NCBI RefSeq assembly: GCF_004343705.1
Contig: NZ_SKFH01000003.1
Coordinates: forward strand, 1-64,000
Direction: 5' to 3'
DNA length: 64,000 nt
From: Flaviaesturariibacter aridisoli
GTDB taxonomy: Bacteria > Bacteroidota > Bacteroidia > Chitinophagales > Chitinophagaceae
The position numbers and the translations under genes are program-made. A model generated the notes under the pieces. The model was not told where the DNA came from, did no database searches, and saw nothing but the letters and a program-made list of their open reading frames with translations. Positions 34,753 to 43,950 of this stretch are shown one piece after another; positions within the stretch are counted from its first letter, which is position 1; every line of letters starts with the position of its first letter.

Positions 34753-35703
34753 ATGCCTGCGATACTGCTTACGAATAATCGTGTATCGATTCCCACAATG
34801 CGTGCGCTGCGCGACCGCTTCCAGGGAGTATACACACCCATACCCGCTTCCGACGACTACGCCGAGCTGACCTTTGCAGCTGCGGGTGTTGGTCTCCCCC
34901 TCCATGCATTGGAGCCGGAAGCGCTTTTTACGGAATTACACCAGCTCCTGCAAAACAACCCGGAGCTCGTAGTGATCTCCTTTGGCTTCCCCCTGCGCAT
35001 TCCGGCAAGCTTTCTCGCAGGTGCCGGTCATCGCTTTTACAATGTTCATTTCAGCCTGCTTCCACGCTATGCCGGCCCCGTACCGGTATTCTGGCAGCTC
35101 CGCGCCGGCGACCCGAGCGGTGGCGTCACCGTGCACCAGATGACGGAGCGGATAGACGCCGGGCCGGTGGCGGCACAACAAGCTGTAAACCTGTTCCCGG
35201 GCGAAACCTACGGTCTGTACACCGCACGACTCACCGCTGCTGCCTTTCCACTTGTGCAAACCTTGCTCGACGGCTTCGCCAACGGCGGTGGGCCAAAATT
35301 ACGTCCGCAGGATGCCACGCTGCGGACCTACCAGCGCAAGCCACGGGAAAAAGACCTGCTGATCGACTGGGACACCCAACCGGCCGGCGCCATCGAACAC
35401 CTCGTCAACGCCTGCAACCCCATCGCCACCGGCGCCTGGACCTGGTTTCGCGGACAGCCGCTGCAGATCTTAGAAGTGAGCCCGGCTGAAGGCACGCTAA
35501 AGGCTCCGGCCGGCACCATCGTGCACGCCAATCCCGTGCAGGGCCTGTTCGTCTGCTGCTGCGACGGTAACCTGCTGCGCATCAACGTGGCGAAACTTCC
35601 CGAAGGCATTCTTTCCGGCGGTAAGCTGGCCGCCATCGGCTTCCGGCCGCAGGAGTGCTTCGATAAAGGCACCATCGCGTCCCCCACAACCGTCTCTCAT
35701 TAA
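34753..35703 (+). CDS. Formyltransferase-family protein (Fmt/ArnA-like)
   Basis: 316 residues. The catalytic core shows NVHFSLLPRYAGPVPVFWQL (Asn, His and the SLLP loop) and VHQMTERIDAGPV with the conserved Asp. The C-terminal domain resembles Fmt. Length is close to Fmt (about 310), but the N-terminus lacks the usual 'IVFMGTPEF' pattern, so it may formylate a sugar nucleotide or other amine. Substrate not assignable from context. Confidence 0.8.
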   Translation: MPAILLTNNRVSIPTMRALRDRFQGVYTPIPASDDYAELTFAAAGVGLPLHALEPEALFTELHQLLQNNPELVVISFGFPLRIPASFLAGAGHRFYNVHFSLLPRYAGPVPVFWQLRAGDPSGGVTVHQMTERIDAGPVAAQQAVNLFPGETYGLYTARLTAAAFPLVQTLLDGFANGGGPKLRPQDATLRTYQRKPREKDLLIDWDTQPAGAIEHLVNACNPIATGAWTWFRGQPLQILEVSPAEGTLKAPAGTIVHANPVQGLFVCCCDGNLLRINVAKLPEGILSGGKLAAIGFRPQECFDKGTIASPTTVSH

Positions 35704-35727
35704 TTCATCATAAAAAACAAAAAGAAC

Positions 35728-36305
35728 ATGGAACCACTTCTCGCAGAAATCAAATTATTCGCTGGCAACTTCGCCCCCCAGGGCTGGTACTTCTGTGACG
35801 GCGCTACAATTGCCATCAGTCAGAATCAGGCACTGTTTTCCCTGCTGGGCACCACCTACGGCGGTGACGGCGTAACAACCTTCAAACTCCCCGACCTGCG
35901 CGGCCGTGTGCCGGTACACGCCGGTGCCGGGCAAGCCGGTCCCGGACTTTCGCCCTACCAGCCCGGCCAGATTGGCGGCACGGAAAATAACTCCCTCAAT
36001 GCTACCAATATGCCCGCACACGTGCAACCCTTGCCGGCACCGCGCAGCTGATGGTGAAAAACGCCAACGCCGACTCCGCCGCACCTGCCAAGAACACCGT
36101 TCTTGGTATCGTAAACGACGGCCAGCGTGAAGCAGCACAGTACCCTGCGTACGCAACGGGCACAGCAGACACCACCCTGAATGATGGTTCGATCGGTGGC
36201 ACTACCGGTATGGCCGGGGGCAGCCAGCCGTTCAACAATATGCAGCCTTACCTGGCGCTCAATTACATCATTGCCTACGAAGGCGTTTACCCCTCGCGCC
36301 CTTAA
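35728..36305 (+). pseudogene. Tail-collar (MdpB-like) protein with a single-base frameshift
   Basis: The frame starts MEPLLAEIKLFAGNFAPQGW, the phage tail collar/microcystin-dependent family, and breaks at NMPAHVQ near 36020. The other frame continues to TAQLMVKNANADSAA and ends with NYIIAYEGVYPSRP. The intact paralogue next door reads NLPAHNHNLAGTAQLMVKN at this point, so a one-base loss near 36020-36030 explains the break. It could be a true pseudogene, phase variation or an assembly error. Confidence 0.8.
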
Positions 36306-36371
36306 GCCGGCCGGGATAAATCCATTGATCAATTAACAACCGCTCCTTCTTTCATCGCAAAAACAATAATC

Positions 36372-36950
36372 ATGGAACCTTTTGTCGCTGAGATCAAGAT
36401 ATTCGCCGGCAACTTCGCCCCCCAGGGCTGGTTTTTTTGTGATGGCAGCCTCCTGCCGATCGCCCAGTACTCCACCCTCTTTTCACTGCTCGGCACCACG
36501 TATGGTGGTAACGGCCAGAATACCTTCGCCCTCCCCGACCTGCGCGGCCGCGTGCCGATGCACGCCGGTGCCGGCCAGCCCGGACCGGGTCTTCCGGCGC
36601 ACTCGCTCGGCGAAATAGGCGGCTCGCAAACCAACACCCTCACTGCCGCCAACCTGCCCGCGCACAACCACAACCTGGCCGGCACCGCACAGCTGATGGT
36701 GAAGAACGCCAATGCTGATGCTGCTGCTCCCAGCAAGGCAACCGTACTTGGCATTGTGAACGACGGCCAGCGCGAAGCGGCGCAATATCCCGCCTATGTT
36801 ACCGGCACGCCGGACACTACCTTGAACGATGGTTCGATTGGTGGCACTACCGGTATCGCCGGCAGCAACGTCCCGGTGAACAACATGCAGCCCTACCTCG
36901 CCCTGAACTACATCATCGCCTGGCAAGGCATTTACCCGTCGCGCCCCTGA
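36372..36950 (+). CDS. Tail-collar domain protein (MdpB/microcystin-dependent-like)
   Basis: 192 residues. EIKIFAGNFAPQGWFFCDGS is the collar-domain signature, then LPDLRGRVPMHAGAGQPG, and the C-terminus LNYIIAWQGIYPSRP. It is about 80% identical by eye to the disrupted upstream copy. The family is related to the short-fibre collar of phage T4 and is also found in many bacterial genomes outside prophages. Three similar genes in a row are typical elsewhere; two are visible here. A strong terminator follows. Confidence 0.85.
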   Translation: MEPFVAEIKIFAGNFAPQGWFFCDGSLLPIAQYSTLFSLLGTTYGGNGQNTFALPDLRGRVPMHAGAGQPGPGLPAHSLGEIGGSQTNTLTAANLPAHNHNLAGTAQLMVKNANADAAAPSKATVLGIVNDGQREAAQYPAYVTGTPDTTLNDGSIGGTTGIAGSNVPVNNMQPYLALNYIIAWQGIYPSRP

Positions 36951-36967
36951 TCCCTCCCGGATCCCCG

Positions 36968-37004
36968 AAAAAAAACCGCGTCCGTAACAGGACGCGGTTT
37001 TTTT
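36968..37004 (+). terminator. Rho-independent terminator
   Basis: AACCGCGTCC-GTAACA-GGACGCGGTT followed by TTTTT, 18 bases after the tail-collar gene. Confidence 0.88.
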
Positions 37005-37168
37005 AGCTGACCTAGATCAATACAAAATCTAATCTCTACATTTACTAAGCATCTTTCCAGATCCTGCCTAAGCGTTTTCACCGGCACGTACGGTAAGATG
37101 CTAAACTGAACGGATCGTATTTCAATCAACCGCTTCCGAACGGAGACGCTGTCGCCAAAGCCCCCTAT

Positions 37169-38917
37169 ATGCCACCCCTCAAACGCCTGTTCCGGATCTC
37201 TTTTGCGCTGCTGTTCACCGTGGTGCTCTTCAACCTGGTCCTTTACTTCCTGATAAGCGATAAGACCCGTCAAAACAAGTTGTACGAGGAAGGAGAAAAC
37301 ACGGCGTCGAGCCAGCAGATCTACATGCAGCAGATCGTAGGCAAGATCGCCGCCCTTTCCATCCATCATCATTTTTCCGAAGAGCAGTTCGCCAACCAGC
37401 TGACCTACCTGCGGGAGGCAACGGAAAGTTTTCGCAGCGGGCAAAATGAATTGCGCCGCACGGTCGGGCAGATCAAAAGGAACCCCGCGGAAGCGGTGCT
37501 CCTCGAGCGAGCCGACACGGCGTACCAGGAGCTCTACCGGCAGGCCGTGGCGCTGCTGGAACACCCACAGAAGAACAGTAATGAATGGAGTGATGCAGGA
37601 CGGCTGTATGCTGCCTCGGCGGTATACCTGCCCGCGATGAAAGAGTTACACGACCAGCTCCGTGCCGATGAGGTCAGCTCGGAAGAACGGATCGAGCATA
37701 TGAACCGGGCCATCATCATCTCCCTCATCGGCTGTCTCATCTACCTGATCGTGCTGGTGATCGCACCGATCTTCCGGCAAAGCGCGCGCAACTACGAAAA
37801 GCTCCAGCGCAGCCTGGAAGAGGTACGCAAAACCGAGGCGCTTCTCCAGGATTCGGAGCGGAAATACCGCTACCTGTTCGAATACAACCCGATGCCGATG
37901 TGGATCTTCGACCGCGCCACGCTGCGCTTCCGGGAAGTGAACCATATGGCGGTGCAGCATTACGGCTACAGCGCCGAGGAATTCGGGCAAATGACCATTC
38001 TCGAAATCCGCCCCGGGCAGGATCACGAACGGGTGCTCGGTCTTACCCGCGATGAACGCGAGCCGGGCCATGCGCGACAGCAAGGGCAGTGGGTGCATCA
38101 CAAGAAAAACGGCCAGGCGATTTTTGTAGAGATCATCTCCCACCCCATCGAATACGACGAGCGGCCCGCTATGCTGATCCTCGCCAAAGACGTTACACGC
38201 CACATCGAGCTGCAAAATGAGCTGGTGGAAGAAAAGATCGCCCACCAGCGCGAGATCGCGCGGGCGACGGTAATGGTCCAGGAAAAGGAGCGCAACGAGA
38301 TCGGCCGGGAGCTCCACGACAATGTGAACCAGATCCTCACGTCGGTGAAGCTGCACCTCGAATTCATGGGGCAGACGGAAGCCGATCGCGAAAAGCACCG
38401 GCTTGCCAGCGTGGGAATGGTATCGACGGTGATCCAGGAGATCCGCCGCCTGTCGCGGTCGCTGGTGCCGCATACGCTCAACGACGTTGGCCTGCTGCTC
38501 GCCATCGGCGACCTCACCGAAAACCTAAACCTGCTGGGAACCGTCCGCTTCCGGTTTGAATACGATGGCCTGGACGAAGACAAGCTCCCCGCCGGTCTCA
38601 AGCTGACGCTGCTGCGGATCATCCAGGAGCAGACCACAAACATTCTCAAGTACGCAAAGGCGACCGAGGCCCGCACGGAACTGGTGCAGCAGGGCGATAG
38701 CCTGCGGCTGCTCGTTGCCGACAACGGCATCGGATTCAACCCCACCGATCATCGCAACGGCATCGGGCTCACCAACATCATGAACCGGGCGGATATCTAC
38801 AATGGAAAGCTGTCGCTGCAGGCCGCTCCGGGCATGGGCTGCCGCCTCGAAGTGGCCTTCAGCCTCGAAAAGGTGCGGCGCCTGAAACGGCAGCCGGCCG
38901 CCGACCTCGGAGCTTAA
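37169..38917 (+). CDS. PAS-domain sensor histidine kinase of the NarX/DegS class
   Basis: 582 residues. Membrane helix 1 is at about 8-28 and helix 2 at about 188-206, enclosing a periplasmic helical sensor. A PAS domain lies at about 228-350 (LFEYNPMPMWIFDRATLRF, ILAKDVTRHIEL). The dimerisation motif ERNEIGRELHDNVNQIL has the phospho-accepting His383, and the ATPase has IQEQTTNILKYAKA and ADNGIGFN. HisKA_3 kinases usually pair with NarL-type regulators; no such gene is adjacent, so the partner is elsewhere. Confidence 0.9.
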   Translation: MPPLKRLFRISFALLFTVVLFNLVLYFLISDKTRQNKLYEEGENTASSQQIYMQQIVGKIAALSIHHHFSEEQFANQLTYLREATESFRSGQNELRRTVGQIKRNPAEAVLLERADTAYQELYRQAVALLEHPQKNSNEWSDAGRLYAASAVYLPAMKELHDQLRADEVSSEERIEHMNRAIIISLIGCLIYLIVLVIAPIFRQSARNYEKLQRSLEEVRKTEALLQDSERKYRYLFEYNPMPMWIFDRATLRFREVNHMAVQHYGYSAEEFGQMTILEIRPGQDHERVLGLTRDEREPGHARQQGQWVHHKKNGQAIFVEIISHPIEYDERPAMLILAKDVTRHIELQNELVEEKIAHQREIARATVMVQEKERNEIGRELHDNVNQILTSVKLHLEFMGQTEADREKHRLASVGMVSTVIQEIRRLSRSLVPHTLNDVGLLLAIGDLTENLNLLGTVRFRFEYDGLDEDKLPAGLKLTLLRIIQEQTTNILKYAKATEARTELVQQGDSLRLLVADNGIGFNPTDHRNGIGLTNIMNRADIYNGKLSLQAAPGMGCRLEVAFSLEKVRRLKRQPAADLGA

Positions 38918-39486
38918 GCGAAGGCCGGCAATCCCTGGCGGCGGCGCTCATCGCGCTCAAAGCGTAGCAGGCGCTCAGCCTGGATCTTTTCCTGGATCGC
39001 CACCGGCAGTACCAGCTGGTTGAATTCCACCGCATTGGCGGCCCACTCGTCCAGGATCAGCGCGATATCGGCGATGGTCTTTTCCGCATTGACGCGCATC
39101 CGTACCAGCTCACGGGTATTGCCCTCGATCGGCGTGTGGCTGTACTCGGTGTATTGAACATGCGCAGGCGTAACGGTGAGTCCTTCATCGCAGCTGCGCA
39201 TCGGCAAAATATCGGTAAGGAATTCTTCCGAAGAGAAGGGCACCTTATACGTATAATAAAATGTCTTTTCCTTGTGCCGCAACTTGTAGCCCTCGGGCCC
39301 CTCGTCAGGCAGCACGTCCTTTTTATGTGTGTCTTCCTTGGCCTTGTCGGTGAGCAACTCGGGAATATAGATGAGGTGCTCTTTCAACAGGGTTTCGGGC
39401 AGGCTGAAATCGGCCAGCGCTTCATCGGTTAACTGGTGTACGGCAATTTCCAGCATATTAAGCCGGCGTTCGAATAGATAGTGCAT
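38914..39486 (-). CDS. Hypothetical protein
   Basis: 190 residues from ATG 39486 (ATG 39456 possible). Soluble, mixed alpha/beta, ending in a highly charged helix (QAERLLRFERDERRRQGL). The segment VHQLTDEALADFSLPETLLK suggests a nucleoid-associated or 37-kDa type protein, but I cannot confirm this. Its stop overlaps the stop of the PAS kinase by four bases (convergent). Confidence 0.65.
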   Translation of the reverse strand: MHYLFERRLNMLEIAVHQLTDEALADFSLPETLLKEHLIYIPELLTDKAKEDTHKKDVLPDEGPEGYKLRHKEKTFYYTYKVPFSSEEFLTDILPMRSCDEGLTVTPAHVQYTEYSHTPIEGNTRELVRMRVNAEKTIADIALILDEWAANAVEFNQLVLPVAIQEKIQAERLLRFERDERRRQGLPAFA

Positions 39487-39532
39487 ACGGGCCTTCTTTC
39501 GGACTGTGGGTGCAAGAAACAGACCAGCAACC

Positions 39533-39670
39533 TCAACCCATGGCATGGGAGCCTTGCGGCAATTCAGGCGAGCCGGCGGTGATTTGTTCGGGTTGCTTGC
39601 GGCCGGTAGTCAGGAGGAGGGCCGCGATGGAGGCGCCCAGCAGGCCCACGGCGATCAGCATACTTTTCAT
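39533..39670 (-). CDS. Small membrane protein (45 residues)
   Basis: MKSMLIAVGLLGASIAALLL is a single membrane helix followed by a polar tail (TGRKQPEQITAGSPELPQGS). This resembles the N-terminal anchor of YtxH-like proteins, which are widespread in Bacteroidota. Short length lowers confidence. Confidence 0.5.
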   Translation of the reverse strand: MKSMLIAVGLLGASIAALLLTTGRKQPEQITAGSPELPQGSHAMG

Positions 39671-39770
39671 AGTCGATTGTTTTCCGAACAGGTGCAAGCG
39701 CTGTACCATAAAAACAGAAGCGCCCGTTGGGGCGCTTCTGTCTCTGTATATAGACCTAACTCCTGCCTCG

Positions 39771-40868
39771 TTACTGGCCGCCGCTGGCGTCCATGGCATC
39801 ACCCTTCACTTTGGTCTCACCTTTTTTCGTCTTGATCTTCAGTTTCTTGCCGTCTTCCGTCTTGATCTTGTGCTTATACTTCGGATCGGCGCTGTTGGTG
39901 CTGTTGACCGCTTCGGTCGTTGTACCGTTATCGGTAGACGTATTGTTTATATCGGTGCCCGTACCGGTGCTCATCGACGAGTTGGTACCCATACCCGACG
40001 TGTTGTCGCCGGTGGCGGGGGTCGTCATCGTGGCAGAATCGGCTTTGGCGGCGTTGTTGGAGTTGTCCATCAGTTCGCCGTTGGCCATATTCTCGTCATC
40101 GTGACGGAACACGTCGATCGCGGCGAACGAGGAACCGTCCTCACCGATAAATTCATTGCGGGCCATACCGCCGTCGAGGGTATTGATCTGGTAGGCGTCC
40201 TGGCCGTTGGCAGCCTTCACGCGGGAGATCGAGTAGAGGTTGCTGCCATACGTGTTCAGCGCACGGGTCACTACTTCTTCAGGAATGTAGCCGTTCAGCA
40301 CCGGCAGGGCTACCGAGTAGCTGTTACCGTTGGGAGCATAGTACACCATCACGTTGCGGTTCTGGTTGTTGAAGCTCGCGCGGTACCAGTCGCCCGACTG
40401 CTGCCAGGTGGGATTGAACGCCGTGGGGTAGTCGCGCTGCAGCGAGGTGCTGAAGTTGCCGGGGACGGCCGTAGCAGCGCCATACGCGGGATAATTGCTG
40501 TTGCTCTGCATCGAGCCCTGTGTGTTTTGCATACCGTCTACACCGGTCGTCGTGCTGCTTTGCAGCGTGCCGGTGGTGTTGCTGTTGCCCGGGTTCACTA
40601 CCGGCGAACTGGTAGCAGGCAGTCCCGTAGACGGAGTTGTGCCCGTCATGTTGTTCGTCGTGGGGGCATTGCCGTTCACACTGGTATTGGTGCCCGAAGG
40701 ATTTTCCTGCGGGTCGGGGGCCGTGGGGGTGCCCGGTGTGTTCACGGTCGAAGGTGCGTTTGTTTGCTGCGTGTTGGTGCCAGACGAAGTGGTGTTCGTC
40801 GTATTCTGCGCCCAACCCATTGCTCCGGTACCCAGCAGGGCTGCCAGGGCAAGAATTGACTTTTTCAT
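39771..40868 (-). CDS. Secreted low-complexity protein with PepSY-like core
   Basis: 365 residues with a signal peptide (MKKSILALAALLGTGAMGWA). Residues 20-130 are Asn/Thr/Ser/Gly-rich and probably disordered. The middle part (about 140-235) has the shape of a PepSY-like domain: DWYRASFNNQNRNVMVYYAP, LPVLNGYIPEEVVTRALNTY and DAYQINTLDG. A second disordered region leads to a basic tail (KHKIKTEDGKKLKIKTKK). No catalytic residues are seen; a periplasmic binding role is possible. Confidence 0.75.
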   Translation of the reverse strand: MKKSILALAALLGTGAMGWAQNTTNTTSSGTNTQQTNAPSTVNTPGTPTAPDPQENPSGTNTSVNGNAPTTNNMTGTTPSTGLPATSSPVVNPGNSNTTGTLQSSTTTGVDGMQNTQGSMQSNSNYPAYGAATAVPGNFSTSLQRDYPTAFNPTWQQSGDWYRASFNNQNRNVMVYYAPNGNSYSVALPVLNGYIPEEVVTRALNTYGSNLYSISRVKAANGQDAYQINTLDGGMARNEFIGEDGSSFAAIDVFRHDDENMANGELMDNSNNAAKADSATMTTPATGDNTSGMGTNSSMSTGTGTDINNTSTDNGTTTEAVNSTNSADPKYKHKIKTEDGKKLKIKTKKGETKVKGDAMDASGGQ

Positions 40869-41260
40869 AGATCAGTGTTTTTTTTGTTAATCAATGACTG
40901 ACCTGTTAAAACAAGTACAGTGCCGGTCACGACTCTGCCACAGGAAAAAATCCAGGCAACCGTAGTTCTACGGCCTGTCGATTTTCCACTACGTTTCTTA
41001 CTGTCATCTCCTGCCTGGGTGAAAAAATGCTGTACCCTGCACCTCCGGTTACAAGTGGGAAGCCGGCAAAAATGGCTGTCGGATTAGGGCAATAAATCCA
41101 CAATTATGCAGGGGCTTAAACCCGCCGCCAGCGCTAAAATGCGCAGCATCGTTTCAAATTACGGCACACCTTAAACGAGAGCGCGCTTTAATTCAGCCAG
41201 AAACAGCGCAAGCCCCGACGGCGGAGCTTTAAGGAATACTTTTTGTACCATCTGTCGCAT
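40869..41260. other. Intergenic region with a short hairpin
   Basis: No gene is supported. A stem-loop with CCGTAG-TT-CTACGG (40960-40973), extended by CAGG/CCTG, lies near the head of the secreted protein gene. It lacks a T tract for a terminator on either strand. Confidence 0.4.
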
Positions 41261-41461
41261 ATGAGAAAGCGTCCCGACCAACCGACAACCGAAGCACTGA
41301 CAGTACGCAACTCTGCCCTCACTGTCGTTCATTCCACCCGCCAGCAAGAGCCGGCACTGACGAAAGTGATTTCCGGTGCTCCCGCCTTGAATCCCGCGCC
41401 CGTATATTATTCAGCTTCCTATACCAAGGACGGCCCCGGCGGTAATTACCAGGGTTTCTGA
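41261..41461 (+). CDS. Possible small protein (66 residues)
   Basis: An ATG-started frame coding for a polar peptide (MRKRPDQPTTEALTVRNSAL to SYTKDGPGGNYQGF). The C-terminal glycine-rich DGPGGNYQGF hints at a real small protein, but it has no known family and its stop overlaps the convergent gene by 16 bases. It could be chance. Confidence 0.3.
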   Translation: MRKRPDQPTTEALTVRNSALTVVHSTRQQEPALTKVISGAPALNPAPVYYSASYTKDGPGGNYQGF

Positions 41462-41979
41462 TCCTCTTTTTCTTTGGGTCGCTGGGGCGGCAGGTTCACC
41501 GGCTGCCCGCTGTAACGCACGCGATTGCCATAGATCCCAGGCCCCGCAAAGGGGTTTTTTCCATTTACCCCCTGCGCCACGCCATTGGTGCCCACATTCC
41601 CGGTGCTGGAGCCCGTACCCACCGAGCCTGAGCCCGTGTTGCCGCCGTGCGTAGTGGCCGTCGTGTTGTAAAACAACAGGTGGCCGTGCGCCACGCCGTA
41701 GCGGAGCCTCGGTATGTTAGGAATAGGCCGTACCGGCTCATCGAGCGGCACGGCGCCGGCAGCGCGACCGTTATACAAGGTCAGGAACGGATCGGCAATG
41801 CTGAAGCGTTGCCCCTGCGTGGGCGCAAAGGCTGCCTGCGACGAGCTCTGCTCCAGGCGACCCGCTACGGCCGGGCCCACAGCGGACTTTCGCGCGCTCT
41901 TGCTTTTAAGGCGCGGCTGCGCTTCGGCGGCGGCGCCGCACAAAGCCAGCATCAATACACACATTCCTAATCGCTTCAT
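41446..41979 (-). CDS. Secreted hypothetical protein
   Basis: 177 residues from ATG 41979, with a signal peptide (MKRLGMCVLMLALCGAAAEA). The mature part is basic at first (RLKSKSARKSAVG) and then Gly/Ser/Thr-rich (GGNTGSGSVGTGSSTGNVGT), ending PPQRPKEKEDQKPW. No family is recognised. Probably periplasmic or outer-membrane associated. Confidence 0.6.
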   Translation of the reverse strand: MKRLGMCVLMLALCGAAAEAQPRLKSKSARKSAVGPAVAGRLEQSSSQAAFAPTQGQRFSIADPFLTLYNGRAAGAVPLDEPVRPIPNIPRLRYGVAHGHLLFYNTTATTHGGNTGSGSVGTGSSTGNVGTNGVAQGVNGKNPFAGPGIYGNRVRYSGQPVNLPPQRPKEKEDQKPW

Positions 41980-42026
41980 GGCATTCCGGTTTGTTCCGGA
42001 ATAGAAGGGCAAAGGGGCTGCCAAAA

Positions 42027-42224
42027 TCAGCCCTTCTGCTCCCCTTCGTTGCCGGATTGCCGGCGCAGCTTCTCGAGCGTTTCCTGCTCCTTCGGCGCGT
42101 TGAGACCTTCCGACTTTTCCAGTTGCTGCTTCAAAGGATCTTTCATCGAGGCGGGGTCCTGCGCGGCATTGTGCACATCATCAGGCAGGCGCTGATTCTC
42201 TTGCTGGTTGGGATCGTTTCGCAT
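42027..42224 (-). CDS. Small hydrophilic protein
   Basis: 65 residues, charged and Gln/Asn-rich (MRNDPNQQENQRLPDDVHNA), probably disordered. It is one of several tiny hydrophilic proteins in this part of the chromosome. Function unknown. Confidence 0.5.
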   Translation of the reverse strand: MRNDPNQQENQRLPDDVHNAAQDPASMKDPLKQQLEKSEGLNAPKEQETLEKLRRQSGNEGEQKG

Positions 42225-42261
42225 GGTATTCTTTTTCTAAAAAAAAGAAAGAAGTGTGCCA

Positions 42262-43356
42262 TCAGTGCAGGTAGTCTTTCTGCAACAGGTACAGGTAGGC
42301 GTCGAAAAGGTGGTGCGTCCACACCCCATACCCTTTGTCGGGATCGTTGGGAAAGCGCGCGAAGTAAGCGCTGTCCGGCTGCAGCACCACCGGCGTACCG
42401 GCCCGCATGTAATTGAGCGCCGGTACGGCGCCGGGCAATTGCAGTCCCGGCAGTATTTTGCGCACGGAGCGCCCCACTTTCCGTCCCAGGTATTTTTTGT
42501 AGGTCCCGGCCGCCTTCCGGCTCTTGCGCGTGATCTTTCCATACACCATCGCGGCATACAGGCGCACGGGGAGCTTTTGCCGCCGCAGCATATGGTGCAG
42601 GTCGGTCAATGGGTTGAGCGGGTTCAGGTCGCTGAGCTGTTGCACAGTCACCGGCGTCTCCGGCACCCAGTCGGCGGCATTGATCACGTTGAAAGCCCAG
42701 CCGCCCCGGTTGATGAATTCATAATCGTACGCATACACCAGGTTGCCCGGCTTCGGGGCGGCACTGCAATATGTCTTATACGTAATGTCGGCCGGAAGGG
42801 CACCAGCCACGGTGCGGTAGTAAAGCCAGGAGCGCAGCAGGTAAGCGATGGCGCCGCCCTGGCTGTGCCCGCTCACATAGATGGCGCGGACACCCTTCGC
42901 ATGCAGGGCCAGGATCTGCCGCTCGATGTCGGGCGCCAGCGCTACCAGCGCAATGAGCCAGCCCGTGTGCACGGCGGCGTCCGCACTTTCGGCGAGACGG
43001 TAGTCGGCTCCGACGCTGTCGTTCAGCTGCAGGTGTCCCTGCGCGGGCTGCATCACCGAATAGATGTTGGCCAGCCAGCTTTTCTGGCTGGCCACGGTGC
43101 CACGCACCGCAATAACGGCGGCATGGCCGTCGGTGCGCTCATACAGCGTCCAGCGGTTGTCGAGGCCCATAACCGGTGAGGTGTAGGTCTTACGGTAGGC
43201 CACCGGCGCCCCGATGGCCTTCTGCAGGCTGTCGTAGCGGCCAAAATTGAGGGCCAGCAGGTCGCGGTATTCGGCCGCATCGAATCCCGGATGCATTTGT
43301 GCGGCGGCGCCCAGCGCAGTGAAAAGCAGCAGGAAAACGGAAAGGATATTTTTCAT
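42262..43356 (-). CDS. Secreted class-3 lipase
   Basis: 364 residues with signal peptide MKNILSVFLLLFTALGAAAQ. The class-3 lipase core: AAVIAVRGTVASQKSW, then the nucleophile elbow YVSGHSQGGAIAY (Ser in GHSQGG), the acid residue in INAADWVPETP, and the C-terminal His in WTHHLFDAYLYL. It would hydrolyse lipids or esters in the periplasm or outside the cell. It stands alone in its transcription unit. Confidence 0.88.
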   Translation of the reverse strand: MKNILSVFLLLFTALGAAAQMHPGFDAAEYRDLLALNFGRYDSLQKAIGAPVAYRKTYTSPVMGLDNRWTLYERTDGHAAVIAVRGTVASQKSWLANIYSVMQPAQGHLQLNDSVGADYRLAESADAAVHTGWLIALVALAPDIERQILALHAKGVRAIYVSGHSQGGAIAYLLRSWLYYRTVAGALPADITYKTYCSAAPKPGNLVYAYDYEFINRGGWAFNVINAADWVPETPVTVQQLSDLNPLNPLTDLHHMLRRQKLPVRLYAAMVYGKITRKSRKAAGTYKKYLGRKVGRSVRKILPGLQLPGAVPALNYMRAGTPVVLQPDSAYFARFPNDPDKGYGVWTHHLFDAYLYLLQKDYLH

Positions 43357-43407
43357 AAGGCGAATTGCGATTAACGCACCTAATTTAGCAACGCGCCATC
43401 CCCCTTT

Positions 43408-43950
43408 ATGATCCGACTAGAATATTTTACGCCCGACGATTTCGAACAGCTGATTGGCTGGATCCACAACGAACACCTCCTGACCAACTGGTCGGGTTCG
43501 CTCTTTCGCTTCCCGCTTACGCGCCAAAGCCTCGAGTGGTACCTCGAAGACACCAACGATCCCGCAACTTCCGACGCACTGATTTACAAAGTGGTCGATA
43601 CCGTTTCGCAGAAGACTGTGGGACATGTGTCGCTGGGAGGCATCAGCCGCAAGAACCGGTCGGCGCGCATCAGCCGGGTGCTGGTGGGCGACACCCACCA
43701 AAAGGGCCGCGGCCTGTGCACCGCTATGATCAAGGAGTTGCTCCGTATCGGCTTCGGCGACCTGAAGCTGCACCGCATCAGCCTCGGCGTGTACGATTTC
43801 AACCACGGCGCCATCCGTTGCTATGAAAAAAGCGGCTTTGTACGCGAAGGCGTGCAGCGCGATATCCTGCGCTACGACGACCATTACTGGAGCCTGCTGG
43901 AAATGAGCATTCTCGAAGACGAATGGCGCGCGCGCCAGGAGCTTACCTGA
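43408..43950 (+). CDS. GNAT N-acetyltransferase (RimJ/RimL-like)
   Basis: 180 residues. LVGDTHQKGRGLCTAMIKEL is the acetyl-CoA pyrophosphate loop (Q/RxxGxG/A) and GVYDFNHGAIRCYEKSGFV is the classic motif B of the ribosomal-protein-alanine type. Substrate unknown. Converges with the methyltransferase gene by eight bases. Confidence 0.88.
   Translation: MIRLEYFTPDDFEQLIGWIHNEHLLTNWSGSLFRFPLTRQSLEWYLEDTNDPATSDALIYKVVDTVSQKTVGHVSLGGISRKNRSARISRVLVGDTHQKGRGLCTAMIKELLRIGFGDLKLHRISLGVYDFNHGAIRCYEKSGFVREGVQRDILRYDDHYWSLLEMSILEDEWRARQELT

Noticed and set aside
39510-40859. A 449-codon plus-strand frame over the secreted low-complexity protein
   Set aside because: Antisense shadow with no signal or domain; the minus-strand frame has a signal peptide.
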